Both the position numbers and the translations under genes were made by a program. Below are positions 1 to 4,975 of a stretch of 6,588 bases of DNA, piece by piece (within the stretch, counting starts at the first letter, position 1; every line of letters starts with the position of its first letter). The notes below the pieces were generated by a model. That model did no database searches and was not told the origin of the DNA. It was given only the letters and a program-made list of their open reading frames with translations. Source of the DNA: Spirochaetia bacterium UBA5550 (lineage in GTDB: Bacteria; Spirochaetota; UBA4802; UBA5550); NCBI GenBank assembly GCA_002425885.1, contig DINC01000329.1, positions 6,648 to 13,235 on the forward strand, given 5' to 3'.

Positions 1-1
1 T

Positions 2-1999
2 ATTGATCTCCCGAAATCCAGACTCGCCATAGATATTGAGCACGGTTTTAAGCCGGAATATATAACTATAAGGGGTAAAGCAAAAATACTGAATGAGCTG
101 AAAAAACAGGCGGGCTCTGTATCCAATGTACTTCTTGCAACTGACCCTGACCGTGAAGGGGAGGCTATATCATGGCATCTCTCCAATGCGCTTTCTCTTA
201 AAAACAGTAACATAAAGAGGATCGAGTTCAATGAGATCACTGAGACTGCAGTGAAAGAGGCAGTTGCGCACCCCAGAGAGATAAATATTGATCTCGTTAA
301 TGCGCAGCAGGCAAGGAGGATACTGGACAGGATTGTAGGTTATTACCTGAGCCCTATCCTGTGGAAAAAGGTCAAGCGCGGACTCTCGGCAGGGAGAGTT
401 CAATCAGCAGCTCTTAAAGTAATATGTGACCGTGAGGAGGAGATTGAGAAGTTTATCCCTCAGGAGTACTGGAGCATAGATGCTGAATGTTCACATGGCG
501 GTAAGAACTTCACAGCTTCGCTCAGTCAGTTTAAAAATGAAAAAGTCAGGCTCACCAATAAAGCCGAAGTGGATACTGTCCTCAATGCTATTACAGATAA
601 AAAACTTACTGTTTCAGAAATTAAAAAGCAGGAGAGGAGGAGAAAACCTCCCGCGCCATATATAACAAGCAGGATGCAGCAGGATGCTGCAAACAGGCTT
701 GGATTCACTTCAAAAAAAACCATGATGGTGGCGCAGCAGTTATATGAAGGAATTGACATTACAGGCGCAGGCCCGGTTGGTCTTATAACATACATGAGAA
801 CTGACTCCACAAGGATCTCCGAAAACGCGATACATATGGCAAGGAGCTATATCTCGGAAAACTTCAAGCCGGAATATCTTCCTGAAACGCCGAATATTTA
901 TAAAGCAAAAAAGAATGCCCAGGACGCTCACGAAGCGATACGGCCATCTGATGTGCACCGGACTCCTGACTCAATAAAGGGGGACCTCTCACGTGACCAA
1001 TACAGGCTTTATGATCTTATATGGAGAAGATTCGTTGCAAGCCAGATGACTGCGGAGGTCACTGAAACTTTAACAGTCAATCTGTCCTGTGAGGATTATA
1101 GTTTCAGAGCTAACGGGAACAAAGTACTGTTCTCCGGATTTACTGAGGTTGAGAAGCAGAGCAAATCTGAAAAGACCACTCTCCCTTCATTGAAGGAGAA
1201 CGAGGTGATCGAAGTTTTTGTTATCAACCCTGAACAGCATTTCACAACACCGCCTCCAAGATACAATGACGCTTCACTGGTAAAATTTCTCGAAGAATCA
1301 GGTATCGGCAGGCCCTCCACTTATGCGCCGACAATTGACACTCTTCAGAAGAGATATTACATTACCCGCTCAGGGAAACAGCTTATCCCGACAATTCTCG
1401 GGAAGATAGTAAATAATATAATGTCCAATAACTTTTCATCACTGGTATCAGTAGACTTCACTGCTGAGATGGAAGAGAAACTTGATAAGGTTGAAAGCTC
1501 TGAAATAGACTGGGTAAATATGCTGGAGGAGTTTTATTCTCCATTCAAAGATCTTGTTGAACAGGCGGAGGATAACATCGAGGAGATGAAGGGCATCCTT
1601 GATGAAGAGACCGATTATGTCTGTGAAAAATGCGGCAGGAAGATGATGAAAAAGCTCGGAAGGTTCGGGTTCTTCCTTGCCTGTTCAGGGTTCCCCGAGT
1701 GCCGCAGCGCCAAGTCTCTCCCTCTCGGGAAATGTCCGAAGTGCGATGGAGATGTTGTAAAACGGGCATCATCAGGAGGGAAGGGCGCTTTTTACGGCTG
1801 CAGTAATTATCCGTCATGTGATTTTCTCACAAGGGAAGTCCCGTCAGAAAGGAACTGTCCCAACTGCGAAAAACTTCTCTTTGTTAAAAAGATTAAGGGG
1901 AGGGGGGAGGAGCTGAACTGCCTGAATCCGGATTGCGGCTTCAAGGTTGAACTTCTTGATGATTCCCCGGCCCCGCAGGAGGAGGAACAGGATAGCTGA
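2..1999 (+). CDS. topA: DNA topoisomerase I (type IA), 5'-truncated by the window edge
   Basis: Relaxes negatively supercoiled DNA by transient single-strand cleavage through a 5'-phosphotyrosine link. The frame is open from base 2, so the GTG at 251 is an internal Val, not the start. By comparison with E. coli TopA about 35-40 N-terminal residues lie outside the window; 665 residues are visible. The TOPRIM metal site reads ATDPDREGEAISWHL, with the Asp-x-Asp-x-Glu acidic residues at 143-157. The active-site Tyr is in ITYMRTDSTRIS (codon 791-793, visible residue 264). A type IA core motif, SGIGRPSTYAPTI, follows at about 1297-1335. The C-terminus carries three tetracysteine zinc ribbons: visible Cys 541/544/561/567, 578/581/600/606 and 619/622/640/645. 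It ends in a short acidic tail. The estimated full length, about 700 residues, is usual for three-finger bacterial TopA. The stop overlaps the xerC start by one base. Catalytic residues are all present and I see no frameshift. Confidence 0.97.
   Translation: MDLPKSRLAIDIEHGFKPEYITIRGKAKILNELKKQAGSVSNVLLATDPDREGEAISWHLSNALSLKNSNIKRIEFNEITETAVKEAVAHPREINIDLVNAQQARRILDRIVGYYLSPILWKKVKRGLSAGRVQSAALKVICDREEEIEKFIPQEYWSIDAECSHGGKNFTASLSQFKNEKVRLTNKAEVDTVLNAITDKKLTVSEIKKQERRRKPPAPYITSRMQQDAANRLGFTSKKTMMVAQQLYEGIDITGAGPVGLITYMRTDSTRISENAIHMARSYISENFKPEYLPETPNIYKAKKNAQDAHEAIRPSDVHRTPDSIKGDLSRDQYRLYDLIWRRFVASQMTAEVTETLTVNLSCEDYSFRANGNKVLFSGFTEVEKQSKSEKTTLPSLKENEVIEVFVINPEQHFTTPPPRYNDASLVKFLEESGIGRPSTYAPTIDTLQKRYYITRSGKQLIPTILGKIVNNIMSNNFSSLVSVDFTAEMEEKLDKVESSEIDWVNMLEEFYSPFKDLVEQAEDNIEEMKGILDEETDYVCEKCGRKMMKKLGRFGFFLACSGFPECRSAKSLPLGKCPKCDGDVVKRASSGGKGAFYGCSNYPSCDFLTREVPSERNCPNCEKLLFVKKIKGRGEELNCLNPDCGFKVELLDDSPAPQEEEQDS
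1977..1992 (+). promoter_or_regulatory. Shine-Dalgarno region for xerC inside the end of topA
   Basis: A purine-rich AGGAGGAGGAA (1977-1987) is followed by a second AGGA (1989-1992) lying 6 bases before the ATG at 1999. The AGGA has the better spacing, since the stronger AGGAGG is about 13 bases from the ATG. The same bases encode the Glu-rich TopA tail (QEEEQDS). Together with the TGATG stop/start overlap this supports ATG 1999 as the xerC start and suggests translational coupling. Confidence 0.6.
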
Positions 2000-2946
2000 T
2001 GTTGGGAGCTGTTGATCTCTTTCTGGATTATCTTCTTGTTGAGAAGAACTGTTCTGAGAAAACAGCTGATCACTATCAGAGCGATCTGTTCCAGCTCAAT
2101 GATTTTCTTTCGGGAAGAGTTCCTGAGCCATTTATCGGTTATTTTGAAATAGATACGGTTCTTGTAGATGGAGAACCGGATATCAATACTGTAACAGTAA
2201 ATGATCTCCGCAGTTTCATGGAATTCTGCTTTGAGAGGGGACTGAAGAAATCCTCAATTGAACGGAAGATTGCCTCAATAAAATCATTCTTTATTTTTCT
2301 CTACAGGCGCGATTTAATCAGCAGCAATCCGTCGCGAAAATTAATCTATCCGAAAAAGGAATCCCGTCTCCCGAAATTCCTTTACCTGAAAGAGTACGAA
2401 GCCCTGATTCAATTCGACGTGAAAAATTTTTTTGACGCCAGAGACAAGGCGCTCATCTCACTGTTCTACTCAACAGGATGCAGAATTTCTGAACTCGCTG
2501 AATCTCTCCTGAAAGATCTATCCATTGATGAAGGTAAACTTAAGGTGCAGGGGAAGGGGCGTGTGGACCGTGTCGTTTTCCTCACTGATGAATCGGCTGA
2601 GATGATGAAAACTTATCTTAACGAGCGCAGAGCAAAATTCGGTTCCGCTGAGGGATACATCTTTGTTAATAAAAATGGTGATGGTATCTCTATCCGGGGA
2701 ATGTATGATATAATAATAAAACGCGGTGCTGCTGCCGGGCTTTCACACAAATTAACGCCTCATACTTTGCGTCACAGCTTCGCTACAGAGCTTCTTAACC
2801 GCGGAGCTGATATCCGCGCTGTGCAGGAGATGCTTGGTCACAAAAGCATTTCAACTACCCAGATTTATACTCACACAACAAAAGCAAGGCTGAAAAAAAT
2901 TTACGAGATGTATCATCCTCATGCCGAAAGGAGTGACAAGGAATAG
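1999..2946 (+). CDS. xerC: Xer-type tyrosine recombinase (XerC-like)
   Basis: Site-specific tyrosine recombinase, 315 residues, most likely resolving chromosome dimers at a dif site in the cytoplasm near division. The N-terminal SAM-like core-binding domain covers about 1-115 and the catalytic domain about 125-305. All catalytic residues are visible: Arg162 (STGCRISEL), Lys186 (VQGKGRVDR), His255 and Arg258 (TPHTLRHSFAT), His281 (LGHKSIST) and the nucleophile Tyr290 (QIYTHTT). The C-terminal tail after Tyr290 is short and typical of Xer. Residues about 40-62 look like an extra segment between the first two helices of the N-terminal domain, and make the protein slightly longer than the usual 295-305. 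The gene overlaps topA by one base, and topA-associated Xer genes are usually called xerC. XerD, or a single-recombinase XerA/XerH type, cannot be excluded without a second xer gene to compare. An integron or phage integrase is less likely, given the Xer-like length, the housekeeping context and the absence of att-like repeats. Confidence 0.9.
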   Translation: MLGAVDLFLDYLLVEKNCSEKTADHYQSDLFQLNDFLSGRVPEPFIGYFEIDTVLVDGEPDINTVTVNDLRSFMEFCFERGLKKSSIERKIASIKSFFIFLYRRDLISSNPSRKLIYPKKESRLPKFLYLKEYEALIQFDVKNFFDARDKALISLFYSTGCRISELAESLLKDLSIDEGKLKVQGKGRVDRVVFLTDESAEMMKTYLNERRAKFGSAEGYIFVNKNGDGISIRGMYDIIIKRGAAAGLSHKLTPHTLRHSFATELLNRGADIRAVQEMLGHKSISTTQIYTHTTKARLKKIYEMYHPHAERSDKE

Positions 2947-2948
2947 CA

Positions 2949-4004
2949 TCAGTTCATGGCCTTCGCTATTACTCCGCCGCAAAGAACGTCCCCTGATTCA
3001 TCATAAAATACTGCACTCTGCCCCGGAGATATACCTGCTTCAGGTGCATCAAAGGTCGCAAGAAATTTGTCTCCATCCTTTTTTACTCTGCATGGCACCG
3101 GTCTCTGTGTTGACCTGCACTTGACAAAAGCAGCTCTCTCCTCCGCGATAATCTCTTTCATGTCATAAGAGTTCTCTGTTTCGATGTATTTTACGCAAAG
3201 CTCTTCACGCGGGCCTGCGATTATCCTGTTATTGACAGTATCAATTGCTGTAACGTATAGCGGATATGGAGCGGAGATCCCCATACCTCTGCGCTGCCCG
3301 ATTGTGTACCTGTATATTCCGTTATGTCTGCCGAGAATTCTGCCGGAAGAGTCTACTATGTCGCCGGGTTCCGGTTCTTTGCCTGAACGGTTTTCAAGAA
3401 AAGAGATGTAATCATTTGCAGGGATGAAACAGATCTCCTGGCTGTCAGGTTTATCCTTTAAGATAATATTTTTTTCTGAAGCAATAGCTCTGATCTTTTC
3501 CTTGGTAAAATCTCCAATGGGGAAAATAATATCACTGAGCTGTTCCTGTGTCAGCATATAAAGAAAATAGGACTGATCTTTAGACGGATCAGTTGACATT
3601 GAAAGAAAATGTCTCATACCATCGCTTTTTTTTATCACGTAATGCCCTGTCGCGAGCTTTTCACATCCGGCTTCTTTAGCTATGTCCAGAAGTTCACCGA
3701 ACTTTACATACCTGTTGCATATAATACAGGGATTGGGAGTCCTCCCCGAAAAATATTCGCTGCAGAAAGGTTTGATTACTCTCTCCTCAAAAATGCTGAT
3801 TAAAGGAATCTCGATATGCCTGAAACCGAATTGTTCTGCTATATGTTTAGCATCATTTAACGAGCGGCTGTATATCTCATCATTCACGCTGTTATGCGGA
3901 AGAAATCTCGCAGTAATTCCGGTAATTTCGTGTCCCTGCTCTTTAAGAATCACAGCGGCTATAGTCGAATCTATGCCGCCGCTCATTGCTACCGCAATTT
4001 TCAT
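2949..4004 (-). CDS. mnmA: tRNA-specific 2-thiouridylase MnmA
   Basis: ATP-dependent thiolation of U34 in tRNA-Lys, -Glu and -Gln to give s2U, using persulfide sulfur relayed from a cysteine desulfurase. The protein has 351 residues, near the family norm (E. coli about 368). The N-terminal PP-loop is at residues 7-13 (MSGGIDS). The tRNA-binding/catalytic segment GRTPNPCIICN spans 87-97, with the likely catalytic Cys96. KDQSYFLY is at 142-149. The second catalytic Cys192 lies in DSQEICFIP, and the pair forms the persulfide/disulfide couple of the family. The C-terminal beta-barrel ends with the typical SPGQSAVFYDESGDVLCGG pattern. The ATG start at 4004 has a good Shine-Dalgarno and overlaps the radical SAM stop by four bases (ATGA). 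The gene is the last visible one of its operon and ends 2 bases from the convergent xerC stop. No key residue is missing. Confidence 0.97.
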   Translation of the reverse strand: MKIAVAMSGGIDSTIAAVILKEQGHEITGITARFLPHNSVNDEIYSRSLNDAKHIAEQFGFRHIEIPLISIFEERVIKPFCSEYFSGRTPNPCIICNRYVKFGELLDIAKEAGCEKLATGHYVIKKSDGMRHFLSMSTDPSKDQSYFLYMLTQEQLSDIIFPIGDFTKEKIRAIASEKNIILKDKPDSQEICFIPANDYISFLENRSGKEPEPGDIVDSSGRILGRHNGIYRYTIGQRRGMGISAPYPLYVTAIDTVNNRIIAGPREELCVKYIETENSYDMKEIIAEERAAFVKCRSTQRPVPCRVKKDGDKFLATFDAPEAGISPGQSAVFYDESGDVLCGGVIAKAMN

Positions 4005-4975
4005 TTTCCGTCCCCTTCAGTATATAAAAATCCCTGGAAAGTGCATCTTCTGCTGAATTCATCTTCAATCGCCTGAATAACAGTCCCCTTGTGGAGCCCC
4101 CATTTCGGCTGAATAAGAGACTCCTCCATCCTGTCCCCCATAAGTCTGTGAATTAATATGTCCGGCCTCAGGCGTTCAATAAAATCGCAGACAGTTGAAA
4201 CATACTCCTTCAATGACATCAGAGAAAATTTTTCTTTTTCATGAATATGAGCAAGGGGGGTCTCCTTTATTATATGCAGATGATGAAGCTTCACCCCTGC
4301 AACCGGCAGTTTTGAAATTGTTTCAGCAGTTTCCATCATCTCTGCCCATGATTCGCCCGGAATGCCGAGAATAACATGCACACAGACAGGTATGTTGTAT
4401 TCAGCAATCATGTTAAGTGCGTTGTCTGTCTGTTTAAATGAATGCTGCCTGTTCAGGTATTCAAGGCTTCTGTCGTGGACAGACTGAAGCCCAAGCTCAA
4501 TCCAGAGTTCAAAATTTTCTCTTTTATAACTGCTTATAACTTCAAGGATTTCACTGTTAATGCAGTCAGGCCTTGTCCCGATCATGAGTCCTGTAATATC
4601 AGGGAAGTTAACAGCTTCGTCGTAAAGCATCTTCAGCTTATCGGGAGGAGCGTATGTATTGGTGAATGCCTGGAAATAGGCAATATACTTAGTGTCTTTC
4701 TCTGAACGGCGGAAAGTGTTTTTTGCATTCAGCATCTGAGCAGCTATTGAAGACAACCCTCCGGTAGTGGGGGAGGCTGAACCCTCTTCCGAACAGAAAA
4801 CACAGCCGTCAAAGCTTAAAGTGCCGTCCCTGTTGGGGCATGAGAACCCTGCGTCAATGGGGAGTTTCAGAACACGGCATGAGTATGCGGCGGCCAGGTA
4901 ATCACCGAAAAAATTATACGGTTTACCTGACCATTTACCGGGGTTAAATATCTTTCTGTTTTTCTGTTTCTGCAA
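4001..4975 (-). CDS. TIGR01212-family radical SAM protein (YhcC/YtqA; candidate MnmL)
   Basis: Radical SAM enzyme, 324 residues. The cluster-binding cysteines are Cys46, Cys58 and Cys61 in FSCPNRDGTLSFDGCVFC (CX11CX2C), the unusual spacing of the YhcC/YtqA family. Other family hallmarks are LPIDAGF just before the cluster, GTRPDC, ELGLQSVHDRSLEYLNRQHS, HVILGIPGE, KLHHLHIIKETPLA, and the C-terminal IHRLMGD...PKWGLHKG. B. subtilis YtqA, renamed MnmL, takes part in converting cmnm5(s2)U to nm5(s2)U/mnm5(s2)U at tRNA wobble uridine; E. coli YhcC is not firmly assigned. The four-base overlap with mnmA, which thiolates the same nucleotide, favours an MnmL-like role here. That is inference, because I cannot separate the YtqA and YhcC subgroups by eye. 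The start is TTG 4975, the only ATG/GTG/TTG between the in-frame stop at 4990-4988 and the conserved core. Its 5' end overlaps the amidase gene by 32 bases. No MnmM methyltransferase is in the window. Confidence 0.93.
   Translation of the reverse strand: MQKQKNRKIFNPGKWSGKPYNFFGDYLAAAYSCRVLKLPIDAGFSCPNRDGTLSFDGCVFCSEEGSASPTTGGLSSIAAQMLNAKNTFRRSEKDTKYIAYFQAFTNTYAPPDKLKMLYDEAVNFPDITGLMIGTRPDCINSEILEVISSYKRENFELWIELGLQSVHDRSLEYLNRQHSFKQTDNALNMIAEYNIPVCVHVILGIPGESWAEMMETAETISKLPVAGVKLHHLHIIKETPLAHIHEKEKFSLMSLKEYVSTVCDFIERLRPDILIHRLMGDRMEESLIQPKWGLHKGTVIQAIEDEFSRRCTFQGFLYTEGDGK
4005..4017 (-). promoter_or_regulatory. Shine-Dalgarno of mnmA inside the radical SAM gene
   Basis: On the minus strand AAGGGGA (4017-4011) precedes the mnmA ATG (4004-4002) by 6 bases. 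It lies within the last codons of the upstream gene, whose TGA (4003-4001) is nested in the ATGA overlap. This fixes the mnmA start and is the classic arrangement for reinitiation by terminating ribosomes. Confidence 0.7.

Noticed and set aside
251..253. GTG as a possible start of topA.
   Set aside because: The frame is open upstream to base 2 and encodes the TOPRIM site, so this is an internal Val codon.
668..687. Two perfect tandem copies of AGCAGGATGC in topA.
   Set aside because: The unit is not a multiple of three and the encoded SRMQQDAA matches the conserved TopA sequence, so it is probably coincidence of codon use.
2800..2818. Hairpin CGCGGA/TCCGCG with a 7-base loop inside xerC.
   Set aside because: It has no T-run and falls in the codons for the conserved NRGADIRA segment next to the catalytic motifs, so coding constraint explains it.
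2942..2970. Inverted repeat AATAGC/GCTATT across the xerC-mnmA junction as a bidirectional terminator.
   Set aside because: The stem is only 6 AT-rich pairs with a 17-base loop and no flanking T-run, too weak to call.
3721..3738. Whether the Cys-rich PCIICN stretch of mnmA indicates a different PP-loop enzyme.
   Set aside because: The second Cys aligns with the MnmA catalytic Cys, and the downstream DSQEICFIP and C-terminal barrel motifs confirm MnmA.
3682..4056. 124-codon plus-strand open frame opposite mnmA, and other long antisense frames such as 526-810 and 1807-2073.
   Set aside because: They lie wholly opposite well-supported genes, have no recognisable domain, and look like shadows of the real coding frames.
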